This document shows, one piece after another, positions 8,188 through 17,413 of a stretch of DNA of 64,000 nucleotides. How positions within the stretch are numbered: position 1 is the stretch's first letter; each line of letters starts with the position of its first letter. The notes beneath the pieces are model-generated. The model saw only the letters and a list, made by a program, of their open reading frames with translations, did not search any database and had not been told where the DNA came from. The translations under genes were made by a program, and so were the position numbers. Location of the stretch: contig JAEXRW010000020.1 in assembly GCA_023454175.1 (NCBI GenBank), positions 1 through 64,000 of the forward strand, given 5' to 3'. This DNA comes from Bacillota bacterium (GTDB lineage: Bacteria > Bacillota > Clostridia > Christensenellales > JAEXRW01).

Positions 8188-9678
8188 ATGAAGACATATT
8201 CCAAGGGCCAGCCGAATACCGCCGCCGAAGAGGCGCTTCGTGAAAGCGAGCGCAGCAAGGCCTCCATCCTTTCCAGCCTCCCCGGCATGGCGTACCGCTG
8301 CAAATTCGACCGGGACTGGACCATGGAGTATGTTTCGGACGGGTGTCTCAAACTCACAGGGTACAAACCGGATGACCTCATCGGCAGCCATGTGATCACC
8401 TATAATGATATTATCGATGCCGATTACCGGGATTTCCTCTGGTACCGCTGGGTGGATGCGCTCGCTGCCAAAGAATTCTGCCAGGTGGAGTATACCATCA
8501 CCACTGCATCGGGGGAAATGAAATGGGTCTGGGAGCAGGGCCAGGGCGTTTACGATGAGCATGGCGAAGTGGTCGCGCTCGAGGGGCTGATCCTGGATAT
8601 CACCGACCGGAAGAAGCGTGAGGAGGAGATCCTCTACCTCAGCAACCACGATGTGCTCACGGGCCTGTATAATCGTAATTTCTTTGAACAGGAAAAGGCG
8701 CGTCTGGATACCGTGCGCCAGCTGCCCATCTCCGTCATCGTGGGGGATGTGGACGGGCTGAAGCTCATCAATGACGCCCTCGGTCACCGCGAGGGGGATG
8801 AACTGCTCGTGGAGATATCCCGCATCCTCGCCTCCTGCTGCCGCAAGGAGGATATCCTGGCCCGCACCGGCGGGGATGAGTTTTCCATCCTCCTGCCCAG
8901 GACGGCCGAGGAGGATGCCCGCGCCATCGCCCACCGTATCAACGGCATATGCCGCGCGTGCAAGGAAAAGACCGATTCCCAGATGCGTTACGTCAGCATT
9001 TCGGTTGGATACGCTGCGAAGACCGAAGCTGCCCAGCGTCTGGACAGCATCATCAAAAACGCCGAGAACTTCATGTACAAGCGCAAACTGTTGGAGCATA
9101 AGAGCCTGCACGGATCCATTATCGCCTCCATGCGCGCCACCATGTTCGAAAAGAGCCACGAGACCGAGGCGCACGCCGAACGCCTGGTGGAGCTCAGCGA
9201 GGCCATCGGGAAGGAGCTGGGTCTCAATGACGACGATCTGGGCGATCTGAAGCTGCTGGCCACCCTGCATGATATCGGCAAGATCAGCATCGATGACCAT
9301 ATCCTGGCCAAACCCGGCAAACTCACAGAGATGGAGTGGTTTGAGATCAGGAAGCACCCCGAGGCAGGCTACCGCATCGCCATGGCTTCGCCCGAGCTGC
9401 ATTCCATCGCGGAATGCATCCTCACGCATCATGAACGCTATGATGGCAGCGGCTACCCGCAGGGGCTGTGCGGGGAGTCCATCCCCCTGCTCTCCCGCAT
9501 CATCGCCGTGGCGGACGCCTACGATGCCATGGTCAATGATAGGCCGTACCGCAAGGCCATGCCGGGAGAAGCCGCCATGCAGGAGATCGTTTCCTGTTCA
9601 GGTTCGCAGTTCGATCCCGCTATCGTGGATATCTTCGTGAAGGTTTGCGGCGTGCCGGAGAAAACCCAGACAAAGTAA
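8188..9678 (+). CDS. PAS-GGDEF-HD-GYP cyclic di-GMP signalling protein
   Basis: The 496-residue cytoplasmic protein lacks membrane helices. A PAS domain (about 25-140) is followed by a diguanylate cyclase domain with an intact GGDEF active site at residues 228-232, then an HD-GYP phosphodiesterase domain. The latter has HD at 361-362, HHE at 414-416 and GYP at 422-424. One polypeptide could therefore both make and break c-di-GMP, with PAS sensing choosing the output; which activity dominates cannot be read. AAAGGGG precedes the ATG. It is a lone gene between purH and the dpp operon, on the opposite strand to both. Confidence 0.92.
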   Translation: MKTYSKGQPNTAAEEALRESERSKASILSSLPGMAYRCKFDRDWTMEYVSDGCLKLTGYKPDDLIGSHVITYNDIIDADYRDFLWYRWVDALAAKEFCQVEYTITTASGEMKWVWEQGQGVYDEHGEVVALEGLILDITDRKKREEEILYLSNHDVLTGLYNRNFFEQEKARLDTVRQLPISVIVGDVDGLKLINDALGHREGDELLVEISRILASCCRKEDILARTGGDEFSILLPRTAEEDARAIAHRINGICRACKEKTDSQMRYVSISVGYAAKTEAAQRLDSIIKNAENFMYKRKLLEHKSLHGSIIASMRATMFEKSHETEAHAERLVELSEAIGKELGLNDDDLGDLKLLATLHDIGKISIDDHILAKPGKLTEMEWFEIRKHPEAGYRIAMASPELHSIAECILTHHERYDGSGYPQGLCGESIPLLSRIIAVADAYDAMVNDRPYRKAMPGEAAMQEIVSCSGSQFDPAIVDIFVKVCGVPEKTQTK

Positions 9679-9739
9679 TTGTAATCTCTTTGTTTATAAT
9701 TGAAATGTAAATAGATGCAATAATAAACATATCCCGTAA

Positions 9740-9761
9740 CCGGTTGTAGCGACCGGCTTTT
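9740..9761 (+). terminator. Weak terminator after the c-di-GMP gene
   Basis: CCGGT, loop TGTAGCG, ACCGG, then C and four T residues, 60 bp past the stop. Confidence 0.5.
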
Positions 9762-9844
9762 CAGCATGTCGCCCTTTATTTCTCTTAGCAATATACTGGC
9801 TGAATTTGAATGGCATAAAATGGTCTCACAGCTACGACAGCTTT

Positions 9845-9990
9845 TGGGAGAAGGCTCCCCTATAGGGGAGCTGCCGTAGGCTTGAGGGGTGTGGGCGAGG
9901 CATGGAGGGGGTGCCAACCCCCTCCATTTTCTCCCCCTCCCGCAGCAGATCAGTCTGAGGTAGCCGTTAATTATATGCGGGAGGGGGTAG
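9845..9990. repeat. Two-hairpin intergenic repeat copy with a G-rich tail
   Basis: GGCTCCCCTATAGGGGAGCTGCC is followed by a short insert and TTGAGGGGT, the conserved arms of the dispersed repeat. Next to it are GGAGGGGGT/ACCCCCTCC and a CCCTCCCGC/GCGGGAGGG pair. It is convergent with the end of dppF. Confidence 0.75.
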
Positions 9991-10088
9991 GGGGTGGGTA
10001 TAGTAAGTCTTGTTTGTATGGCAACATTATGCAAAAAGAAGGAGGCGTTGACCTCTTCTTTAAACTCTCGGTTCGATCTTTTCCGCAA

Positions 10089-11069
10089 TTATTTTGCAAC
10101 CCCGTCGTACAGCCTGCACGCCACCATGTGGCCGTTCCCCGCGTCGATGAGGTCGGGGCATATGCTCTCGCACCCCTCGAATGCCTTGAAGCACCGCGAG
10201 TAAAAGCGGCAGCCCTTCCCCGGTTCGATGGGGCTGGGCACGTCCCCTTTCAGGATGATGCGTTCTTTTTTCCGTGTCACGTTCGTGGTGGGGATGGCCG
10301 AAAGCAGCGCCTGTGTGTACGGGTTCAGCGGTTTTTCATACAGTTCGCGTTTCTTTGCGATCTCCATCAGTTTCCCCAGGTACATCACGCCCACCCGGTC
10401 GCTGATGTGTTTCACCACGTTCAGCCCGTGCGCGATGAAAAGGTACGTCAGCCCGAATTCCTCCTTCAGGTCGTCCAGCAGGTTCAGCACCTGCGCCTGG
10501 ATGGATACGTCCAGCGCCGAGACGGGTTCGTCGCAGACGATCAGTTTGGGCTGCACCGCCAGGGCCCGTGCGATGCCCACACGCTGGCGCTGCCCGCCCG
10601 AGAATTCATGCGGGTACCGGTTGCGCTGGTGGTTGGCCAGGCCCACGCAGTTGAGCAGGTAGTTGACCCTTCCCTCCACTTCGTTGGAAGGCAGCAGTCT
10701 GTTGATCTTGATCGGTTCGGCGATGATGTCGCCCACCGTCATGCGCGGGTTCAGGGAGGCGTACGGGTCCTGGAAGATGAGCTGGATGTTCCTGCAGCAT
10801 TCGCGCCGCTTCGCCGCATTCAGCTTGTTGAGTTCCACGCCGTCGAAGATGATGCTCCCCGCTGTCGGCTTGTACAGGTCCACCAGCATCTTGCCGATGG
10901 TGGTCTTTCCGCAGCCCGATTCGCCCACCAGGCCAAATGCCTCGCCTTTTTGCACCTCGAACGATACGTCGTCCACCGCCTTCAGTACCGATACCGGGCG
11001 CCCCAGCAGGTCCGTTTCGATGGTGAAGTATTTTTTCAGGTTTTTTATTTGCAGGAGCGGTTCGCTCAT
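10089..11069 (-). CDS. dppF: Peptide ABC transporter ATPase, DppF/OppF type
   Basis: ATP-binding subunit of a type I peptide/nickel-type importer. It has Walker A GESGCGKTT, the ABC signature FSGGQRQR, Walker B LIVCDEP and the C-terminal oligopeptide-binding extension with cysteines (GCRFYSRC) typical of OppF/DppF. The open frame extends further upstream, but that part overlaps dppD in another frame. I place the start at ATG 11069, giving 326 residues, because GGAG lies 8 bp before it. An ATG at 11075 overlaps the dppD stop as ATGA. It is the last gene of the five-gene operon. Confidence 0.92.
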   Translation of the reverse strand: MSEPLLQIKNLKKYFTIETDLLGRPVSVLKAVDDVSFEVQKGEAFGLVGESGCGKTTIGKMLVDLYKPTAGSIIFDGVELNKLNAAKRRECCRNIQLIFQDPYASLNPRMTVGDIIAEPIKINRLLPSNEVEGRVNYLLNCVGLANHQRNRYPHEFSGGQRQRVGIARALAVQPKLIVCDEPVSALDVSIQAQVLNLLDDLKEEFGLTYLFIAHGLNVVKHISDRVGVMYLGKLMEIAKKRELYEKPLNPYTQALLSAIPTTNVTRKKERIILKGDVPSPIEPGKGCRFYSRCFKAFEGCESICPDLIDAGNGHMVACRLYDGVAK

Positions 11070-11071
11070 TT

Positions 11072-12040
11072 TCATTTCTCCACTTCGTCGCTGTATAGGA
11101 AGCACCGCACGCTCGTGCCGTTGGTTTTGATGAGTGCGGGCATGTGCTCCTTGCATTTGTCCATCGCGCGGTCGCACCGGTCTGAAAAAGGGCACCCCTT
11201 CGGCATCTTCAGGGGGTTGGGCACCATGCCCTGGATCATGTACAGGCGTTCCCGTTCCTCCTCTATCTTGGGGATGGATTCCATCAGGCCTACGGTGTAC
11301 GGGTGTTTGGGCGTCGTGAAAAGCGTCTTCACGTCCGCTTCCTCCATGATCTTGCCGCAGTACATCACGATCACCCTGTCCGCCGCCTCCGCCACCACGC
11401 CCAGGTCGTGCGTGATGAGCAGCACGGCCATGTTCAGCTTCTCGCGCAGTCCGTACAGCAGGTCCAGTATTTGCGCTTGAATGGTCACGTCCAGCGCCGT
11501 GGTCGGTTCGTCCGCGATCAGCAGCTCGGGGTGGCACGATAGCGCCATGGCGATCATCACCCTTTGCCGCATGCCCCCGCTCATCTGGTGCGGGTATTCC
11601 TTCGCCCGTTTTTCCGGGGAGGGGATGCCCACCAGGTCCAGCATCTCGATCGTGCGTTTCAGGGCCTGCTCTTTGGATAGATTCATGTGCTCCATGATGC
11701 TTTCCACCAGCTGGTCCTGGATCCGGTGCACCGGGTTCAGGGATGTCATCGGTTCCTGGAATATCATTGAGATCTGGTCGCCGCGGATTTTGCGGATCTC
11801 CTTCATGGGCATCCTGAGCAGGTCCTCCCCCTTGAAGAGGATCTCCCCGCCCGCGATCTTCCCGGGCTCCGAGATGAGCCGCATGATGGAGAGTGACGCC
11901 ACGCTCTTGCCCGAGCCCGATTCCCCCACGATGGCCAGTATCTCGCCTTTATCGATGGAAAAGCTCACGTTGTCCACAGCGTGTACGGTGCCTTTCCGCA
12001 GTTTGAACTCTGTCTTCAAATTTTTTACTTCAAGTAACAT
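11072..12040 (-). CDS. dppD: Peptide ABC transporter ATPase, DppD/OppD type
   Basis: The 322-residue ATPase partners DppF. Visible motifs are Walker A GESGSGKS, signature MSGGMRQR, Walker B LLIADEPTTALD, H-loop LLITHD and the OppD-type C-terminal cysteine cluster (GCPFSDRC). It begins 12 bp after dppC and ends overlapping the dppF start, so translation is probably coupled. The heterodimer should energise import of di- or oligopeptides (or nickel chelates) bound by the upstream lipoprotein. Confidence 0.93.
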   Translation of the reverse strand: MLLEVKNLKTEFKLRKGTVHAVDNVSFSIDKGEILAIVGESGSGKSVASLSIMRLISEPGKIAGGEILFKGEDLLRMPMKEIRKIRGDQISMIFQEPMTSLNPVHRIQDQLVESIMEHMNLSKEQALKRTIEMLDLVGIPSPEKRAKEYPHQMSGGMRQRVMIAMALSCHPELLIADEPTTALDVTIQAQILDLLYGLREKLNMAVLLITHDLGVVAEAADRVIVMYCGKIMEEADVKTLFTTPKHPYTVGLMESIPKIEEERERLYMIQGMVPNPLKMPKGCPFSDRCDRAMDKCKEHMPALIKTNGTSVRCFLYSDEVEK

Positions 12041-12052
12041 ATCGTACCGCCT

Positions 12053-12949
12053 TTAAATCTTCCTCGACTTGGGATCCAGCGCATCCCGCAGGCCGTCGCC
12101 CAGCAGGTTAAATGCCAGCACGGTGATGGTGATGGCGATGCCCGGGAATATCAGCGTATAGGGTGCCGAGAAGATGAATCCCCTGGCGCGCCCCAGCATG
12201 TCGCCCCACTCCGCAAAGGGCGGCTGAACGCCCAGCCCCAGGAAGCCCAGCGCCGAGGTTTCCAGCACTGCGGTGGAGATGCCCAGCGTCGCCCGCACCA
12301 CGATGGAGGAAAGGATGTTGGGCATGATATGGCGGAACACGACTCTCCCGCTTTTGTTTCCCACCACTCTGGCCGCCTGTATGTAATCGTTCTCCTTTAC
12401 AGACAGGATGCATCCGCGTACAATCCTGGCATACTCCGGTATGGATACCAGGCCTATGGCGATGACCGCCTTGTCCAGGCCCTTGCCCAGCGCCGCCATG
12501 AATGCGATGGCCAGCAGGATGGACGGGATGGCCAGCATCATATCCATGACCCGCATGATCACCGTATCGGTCTTGCCCCCGCGGTAACCGGCTATCGCGC
12601 CAAAAAGGGTCCCTACTGCCAGGGACATGGCCACGGCTGCGAGGCCCACGGTGAGGGAGATACGCGTCCCGTCGATGATCCTGGAAAAGAGGTCCCTCCC
12701 CAGCTGGTCCGTGCCAAACCAGTGTTCTGCGCTCGGAGGCTTGAAGCTTACGGACATGTCCGTCTCATTGGGGTCGTATGGCTCGATCAACGGCCCGAAT
12801 ATGGCCACCAGGACCAGCAGGACGATGATGGCCAGCCCCACGAGCGCACCCTTGTTCTGTGAAAGGGACAGCCACATTTCCTTGAACTGGGATTCACGTT
12901 TTTCCAGTACCACTTTATTTTCAGATGCGGTATTCGCACTCTGTTCCAT
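12053..12949 (-). CDS. dppC: Peptide ABC transporter permease, DppC/OppC type
   Basis: The 298-residue inner-membrane subunit has about six helices and a long cytoplasmic N-terminus. The N-terminal OppC_N segment contains PYDPNETD and HWFGTDQLGRD, the family hallmark. The EAA-type loop (ARVVGNKSGRVVFRHIMPN) contacts the ATPases. The ribosome site AGGAGGTG overlaps the last codons of dppB, so the two permease genes are translationally linked. Confidence 0.93.
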   Translation of the reverse strand: MEQSANTASENKVVLEKRESQFKEMWLSLSQNKGALVGLAIIVLLVLVAIFGPLIEPYDPNETDMSVSFKPPSAEHWFGTDQLGRDLFSRIIDGTRISLTVGLAAVAMSLAVGTLFGAIAGYRGGKTDTVIMRVMDMMLAIPSILLAIAFMAALGKGLDKAVIAIGLVSIPEYARIVRGCILSVKENDYIQAARVVGNKSGRVVFRHIMPNILSSIVVRATLGISTAVLETSALGFLGLGVQPPFAEWGDMLGRARGFIFSAPYTLIFPGIAITITVLAFNLLGDGLRDALDPKSRKI

Positions 12950-12952
12950 AAG

Positions 12953-13969
12953 CTACACCTCCTTTTTGGCGTATGTGATGCGCGGGTCCAATATCGCATA
13001 GATGATATCCACGATCAGGTTGATGACCACGAAGGTGATCGCCACCAGCATCACCACGCCCTGCACCACCGGGAAGTCGGATTTGATGATGCAGCCCACG
13101 GTATAGGCGCCGATCCCCGGCCAGGAAAATACCGTCTCGGTCAGCACCGCGCCGCCCAGCAGCGAACCGAGCTGAAGGCCGATCACCGTGACCACCGGGA
13201 TCATCGCGTTGCGCAGTGCATGCCTTCCGATCACCCTGTTTTCGGCGATCCCTTTTGCGCGCGCCGTCCGGATATAATCCTGGGAGAGCGTGTCCAGCAT
13301 GTTGGAGCGGGTCATGCGCGCGATGATCGCCATCGAATACATGCCCAGCGCGCAGGCCGGCAGTATCAGGTGCACCAGGGCATTTCCGAAGGCTTTGAAA
13401 TTCCCCGCGGCAAGGGTGTCTATCAGCATGAACCCCGTCACCGGTTTGGGCTGCAGCAGCACATCGATCCTCCCGCTGGACGGCAGGATGTGCAGCCAGC
13501 TGGAAAAGATGATGATGAGGATGATGCCCAGCCAGAAGATTGGCATGGAAACGCCGATGAGGGCGGTCACCATGCCCGCGCTGTCCCAGAACGAATTTTT
13601 CTTCACGGCCGATATCACGCCGATCAGGATGCCGAAGATGGAAGCCAAGATGATGGCGGCCAGCGCCAGCTCTATCGTAGCGGGGAAACGCGCCAGGATC
13701 TCTTTCAGTACCGGCGTTTTGGAGTAGTAGGAGTTCCCGAGGTCGCCCGTGAAGATCCCCTTGAAGAAATTCCAGTATTGTACCAGGATGGGGTCGTTCA
13801 GTCCGTTGGCCTGCCTCCAGGCATGCACGCTGTCTTCCGTTGCATGCTGCCCCAGGACGATCGGCGCCGGATCCGGTGAGAACACGCGCAAGATGACAAA
13901 CACGATGATCGAGACGCCGATCACCACCGGTATCAGCATCAGCAGCCGTTTGATGATGTATTTTAGCAC
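12953..13969 (-). CDS. dppB: Peptide ABC transporter permease, DppB/OppB type
   Basis: The 338-residue permease begins at GTG (MLKYIIKRLL), with GGAAGG nine bases upstream. The N-terminal helix is followed by the conserved periplasmic segment and a C-terminal permease core. The EAA loop reads RTARAKGIAENRVIGRHALRN. It pairs with DppC to form the channel. It lies 249 bp downstream of the substrate-binding protein gene, and a strong hairpin occupies that gap. Confidence 0.93.
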   Translation of the reverse strand: MLKYIIKRLLMLIPVVIGVSIIVFVILRVFSPDPAPIVLGQHATEDSVHAWRQANGLNDPILVQYWNFFKGIFTGDLGNSYYSKTPVLKEILARFPATIELALAAIILASIFGILIGVISAVKKNSFWDSAGMVTALIGVSMPIFWLGIILIIIFSSWLHILPSSGRIDVLLQPKPVTGFMLIDTLAAGNFKAFGNALVHLILPACALGMYSMAIIARMTRSNMLDTLSQDYIRTARAKGIAENRVIGRHALRNAMIPVVTVIGLQLGSLLGGAVLTETVFSWPGIGAYTVGCIIKSDFPVVQGVVMLVAITFVVINLIVDIIYAILDPRITYAKKEV

Positions 13970-14159
13970 GGCATTAAACCTTCCATATAGTCAAAATCGG
14001 ATTCACAGCTATTCAATATAAAACATCGCCGCAGCGATGATATCTGGCAATTTCGTAAATACCCGCATGGAAACAGGGCAGGGTGGGAAAACCGCAATTC
14101 CCGCGGTGGGGATGTATACTTCTGTCACGGTAGCTTCCGTTTCAATGATATAGCTGGTG

Positions 14160-14196
14160 CCGGAAGAAAAGGATCATGTGGACCCTTTTCTTCCGG
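14160..14196. terminator. Intercistronic hairpin between SBP and dppB
   Basis: CCGGAAGAAAAGG and CCTTTTCTTCCGG form a perfect 13-bp stem. There is no T-run on the transcribed (minus) strand. Such a hairpin fits mRNA stabilisation or partial attenuation, which would keep binding-protein mRNA in excess over permease mRNA. That role is inferred from ABC operons in general. Confidence 0.7.
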
Positions 14197-14218
14197 TTTT
14201 GCCAGCCTACAGTTTAAA

Positions 14219-15823
14219 CTACTTTGTCTTTGTCATTTCAGACAGGAAGATGTTGCCCGTCACATGGTAGTAGTAGCCTTGCACCTTGGGGCTGTACGCG
14301 GAGAGCAGCTTGCTGTGCGAGATCACGAGCCAGGGGTTCTGGTCCACCTGGACCTGCTCGAGCTGCTTGTAGATGCCGTCGCGTTCTGCGCCTTCGGGAG
14401 CGGCTTTGCCCTTTGCGATCAGGTCTTTGTACTGCGCATTGTCGAAGCGGGCCGCGTTCATGGCCGGGTTCGGATCGGAGAGCAGCGCCATGAAGTTGTC
14501 GGGGTCGCCGTTGTCGCCGGTCCAGCCGTAGAAGCAGATGTCGAAGTCTCCGCCCACGACCTTCTGTTTGTATGTCGTCCAGTCATAGGAATCGATGGTG
14601 CACTTCACGCCTACTTTGTCCAGATATCCCTGGATCGCTTCCGCGAGGGTCTGGCCGGTGGCCGTGTTGTAGGGCCTCGGGTTGGTGTATGCGATCATAT
14701 GCACGGTGGTCACGCCGTTCTTCGCGAGCGTGGCTTTTGCTGCTTCAGGATCGAAGGATACCTGCTTGATGTCCGCGGAGTAGCCGGGTACGAAACTCGG
14801 CAGGATGGTCGTTGCGGGGGAGGAATAGCCCTTGTACAGGCTCTGCACCAGCTCCGGCACGTTGATGGCCTGGGAGATGGCTTTCCTGTTTTCCGCGTTG
14901 CTGAAGGTCTTGGTCGTTGTGTTGTAGGCCATGTAGTTGACGTTCATGCCGTCGGGCTGGTCCACTGTATAGCCTGCGTCGGTGATCTGCTGCACCACGT
15001 TTGCGTCGATGCCGTCGATCATGTCCACTTCGCCGTTGGTGAGGGCTACGACCCTGGCGGCGTTCTCTTTGATGATCTTGAAGATGACGTTCTGGGTCTT
15101 GGCTTTTTCGCCCCAATAATCATCGTTGCGCACGAGTACGACGGCCTGGTCTTTGTCCCAGCGCACAAACTTGTAGGGACCGGTCCCGACCGGGTTTTCA
15201 TTTACGTTGTTGTTGTTGTCCTGCAGTGCTTTGGGGCTGACGATCGGCGCCGCCATGCTCATTGCCAGGTTGTAGAGGAACGGGGTGCATTTGTCTTTCA
15301 GGGTGATTACCAGTGTCGTCGCGTCGGGGGCTTCCACTTTGGTCACGTATTCAAATACGAAACCGGCATACGGCATATCCGCAGTGGCTTTGCCTGTCAT
15401 TTGGCGTTCGATGTTGAATTTCGCGGCTTCCGCGTTGAAATCCGTGCCGTCATGGAATTTCACGCCCTTACGCAGGGTGAAGGTGTAGGTGAGTCCGTCA
15501 TCGCTGACTTTCCAGGATTCTGCGAGGCAGGGCTCCAGCTTGGTGGAGTCTTTTGCATATTTCAGCAGGCCTTCGTAGATATTCACGATGACTTTGGAGG
15601 ATTCGCCGTCGTCCACCAGGGCCGGGTCGAGTCCTCTGGGCTCCGCGCCCTGCGCGAAGATCAGCGTATCCGCCAGTTCGGCGGTGGCGGCCGGTGTGGC
15701 CGTCGCAGCCGTTGTGGGGGCTGTGGTCGCGGGCGGGGTGGTGGTATTCGAGCATGCCGTGAATACAAACATCAGCATGAGGAATGCCAGCACTAAAGGT
15801 AGTGCTTTTCTCATCTTTTTCAT
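14219..15823 (-). CDS. dppA: Peptide ABC transporter substrate-binding lipoprotein (SBP family 5)
   Basis: The 534-residue secreted lipoprotein has a basic start, a hydrophobic stretch and the lipobox FTAC with the modified cysteine at residue 24. A Thr/Ala/Pro-rich linker and then a full family-5 solute-binding fold follow, including the LRKGVKFHDGTDFNAE signature. It should capture peptides outside the membrane and deliver them to DppBC. AGGAG precedes the ATG, and the 5' leader holds a hairpin (15859-15885). Ligand specificity (dipeptide, oligopeptide or nickel) cannot be told. Confidence 0.92.
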   Translation of the reverse strand: MKKMRKALPLVLAFLMLMFVFTACSNTTTPPATTAPTTAATATPAATAELADTLIFAQGAEPRGLDPALVDDGESSKVIVNIYEGLLKYAKDSTKLEPCLAESWKVSDDGLTYTFTLRKGVKFHDGTDFNAEAAKFNIERQMTGKATADMPYAGFVFEYVTKVEAPDATTLVITLKDKCTPFLYNLAMSMAAPIVSPKALQDNNNNVNENPVGTGPYKFVRWDKDQAVVLVRNDDYWGEKAKTQNVIFKIIKENAARVVALTNGEVDMIDGIDANVVQQITDAGYTVDQPDGMNVNYMAYNTTTKTFSNAENRKAISQAINVPELVQSLYKGYSSPATTILPSFVPGYSADIKQVSFDPEAAKATLAKNGVTTVHMIAYTNPRPYNTATGQTLAEAIQGYLDKVGVKCTIDSYDWTTYKQKVVGGDFDICFYGWTGDNGDPDNFMALLSDPNPAMNAARFDNAQYKDLIAKGKAAPEGAERDGIYKQLEQVQVDQNPWLVISHSKLLSAYSPKVQGYYYHVTGNIFLSEMTKTK

Positions 15824-15858
15824 TTTTTATTCTCCTCGCTTTATTTTTTATAGGCGCT

Positions 15859-15885
15859 GGTGTGGAAGTCTTCACCTTCCATACC
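15859..15885 (-). promoter_or_regulatory. Leader hairpin upstream of the SBP gene
   Basis: GGTATGGAAG and CTTCCACACC pair with one wobble on the minus strand, 35 bp ahead of the start codon and outside the ribosome site. It could stabilise the 5' end of the abundant binding-protein mRNA. No known riboswitch was recognised. Confidence 0.4.
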
Positions 15886-16677
15886 TGCCTGAGCGAACAC
15901 CTTTGGCGTATGATTGTCCGTCTTTATGGGAACACCCTGCATTGGCCTTTTCCCATGTTTCACGGGGACATTTTGTTAATCTATGGCCTGCGCCTGCATA
16001 AGGTTCACCGGCTTGGGATCGGATGGAAAACGTATAAACTTCATTCCGCAATATTTATGCAGGGTTTTTCTTTGTCTTTCATATCTTTTTGCAGGAATGT
16101 ATATGCACTCCTGCGTATTGTCGGGTCACAAATGCCGATGCTTCCAAACCGTGGATGCCGTAAATATCTGTGCGAGATACCGTTGTTTTCCCTTTTTGCT
16201 TGGATTCATGGTGATCTTGTCTTCTGCCGCAATCGGAATGGCTGTCATTCTGTATAAAAAAGAATGCAGCAAATCTGATATTATCCCTTTACCGGATAAA
16301 CCCCGTGAAGCCTGGATGGACCTTTGGCATGGTGATGTTTATGCATCGTTGCATAATTTCATTTTCAAAGATGCAAACTGATTTGTTTTATAATATCAAC
16401 TTGCGTATATTTTTTCAATAGAATTTCAAAAAACAATCCTGCAAAAGGATGCAAACTTCCATGGCAGAAGTGGCTCGATTATAGATATTTGCAAATATAT
16501 GTATATGTTTAACAATAATATGGCAATATGCCCTTCTCCCGTGGCAAACCGGGCGGCAAGTCAGGTATGTGTCCTTTACAGCCGGTGATAAAATCGGCTC
16601 TGCGGTTTATGCATCCTGTTTTTTTATCGTGCCAGTGGGAAATGATATGTGGAAAATGCATAAAAAGGATGGTTGAT
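15886..16677. other. Long intergenic region with no supported gene
   Basis: About 790 bp between the divergent dpp operon and the CBS gene. Two overlapping plus-strand frames (15784-16257 and 15983-16381) exist. They are rich in Cys/Phe, lack ribosome sites and resemble no family, so they are not called. The right part (16380-16520) is AT-rich and could carry promoters. No RNA gene was recognised. Confidence 0.5.
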
Positions 16678-17118
16678 ATGAAAGTTCGTGAAGTGATGAC
16701 CCATGCAGTGACGGCCATAGACCCCGAAGCCATGGTCGTGGATGCGGCAAAGCTGATGCAGAAACACGATGTCGGTTCCATCCCCGTGGTGGACCATACC
16801 GGCGTCGTGGGCATCGTGACGGACCGGGATATCGTGGTGCGCTGCATTGCCAGCGGGGCGGATGTGGGGAATACCAGAGTCCGGGAGGTCATGACGGCGG
16901 ACCTGACGACAGTCACGCCCGAGACGGATATGAACCAGGTCACCGAGATCATGGCGGGCCGCCAGATACGAAGGCTCCCCGTGGTGGAGCAGAATCGCCT
17001 CGTCGGCATCCTCTCCCTCGGGGATATCGCCACCACCCAGGCCAAATACCAGACTGAAGTTGCTGATACTTTGACCGATATCTCCGTCCCCTCGCGGCCC
17101 GAGAATACGGAGCCGTAA
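16678..17118 (+). CDS. Tandem CBS-domain protein
   Basis: The 146-residue cytoplasmic protein is made almost wholly of two CBS motifs (about 8-63 and 72-128). CBS pairs usually bind adenine nucleotides, and stand-alone examples of this kind (BSU YhcV/HPP-like) act as energy or redox sensors. Repeated signatures are VGSIPVVD/VGIVTDRD and IRRLPVVE/VGILSLGD. The ATG at 16678 is chosen over upstream ATGs because AAGGA lies 8 bp before it and the domain starts at once. It is monocistronic, and its partner is unknown. Confidence 0.9.
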   Translation: MKVREVMTHAVTAIDPEAMVVDAAKLMQKHDVGSIPVVDHTGVVGIVTDRDIVVRCIASGADVGNTRVREVMTADLTTVTPETDMNQVTEIMAGRQIRRLPVVEQNRLVGILSLGDIATTQAKYQTEVADTLTDISVPSRPENTEP

Positions 17119-17195
17119 ACTCAAATACTACTGGCTGGAAGCCGGTAAGTTTGATATACGGCTGAAAGCCGTCTAAGTACTTATCTGCGTCCAAA

Positions 17196-17270
17196 AGCCT
17201 CCCTTGCCTAAAGGGAGGTGGCAGCCGAAAAGCGACCTTCAGGTCGCATGCTGCCGTAGGGATTCATAAT
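17196..17270. repeat. Two-hairpin intergenic repeat copy
   Basis: The conserved first hairpin CCTCCCTTGCCTAAAGGGAGG and GTGGCAGCC are followed by a second stem GCGACCT/AGGTCGC specific to this copy, then the TAGGGATTCAT end. The first hairpin is shared with the copy at 46558. Confidence 0.8.
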
Positions 17271-17369
17271 GAGCGGAGGTAGATATTACCTGCAGCATCC
17301 TGGTCGGTTGACTTAGAAGTTCTACCTGATAGGCCAGGGACTTATACCCTTAGCATGGAAATTAAACAT

Positions 17370-17403
17370 AAAAACAGCTGGCACCTGTGTACCGGCTGTT
17401 TTT
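17370..17403 (-). terminator. Terminator after the ZmaR-like GNAT gene (possibly bidirectional)
   Basis: AAAAACAGC ... GCTGTTTTT with further pairing inside the loop. It has A and T runs on both sides, so it can stop transcription from either side. Confidence 0.8.
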
Positions 17404-17413
17404 ATATTCGGCC

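Noticed and set aside
8128..9432. 434-codon minus-strand frame across the c-di-GMP gene
   Set aside because: The plus-strand protein has three intact domains; the opposite frame matches nothing.
9882..11480. 532-codon plus-strand frame across dppF and dppD
   Set aside because: Opposite to two ABC ATPase genes with full motifs.
14264..15796. 510-codon open frame opposite the peptide-binding lipoprotein
   Set aside because: Shadow of the SBP gene produced by high GC at third positions.
15784..16381. Overlapping plus-strand open frames between the dpp operon and the CBS gene
   Set aside because: No ribosome site, no family resemblance, and two frames overlap with equal merit; composition is not protein-like.
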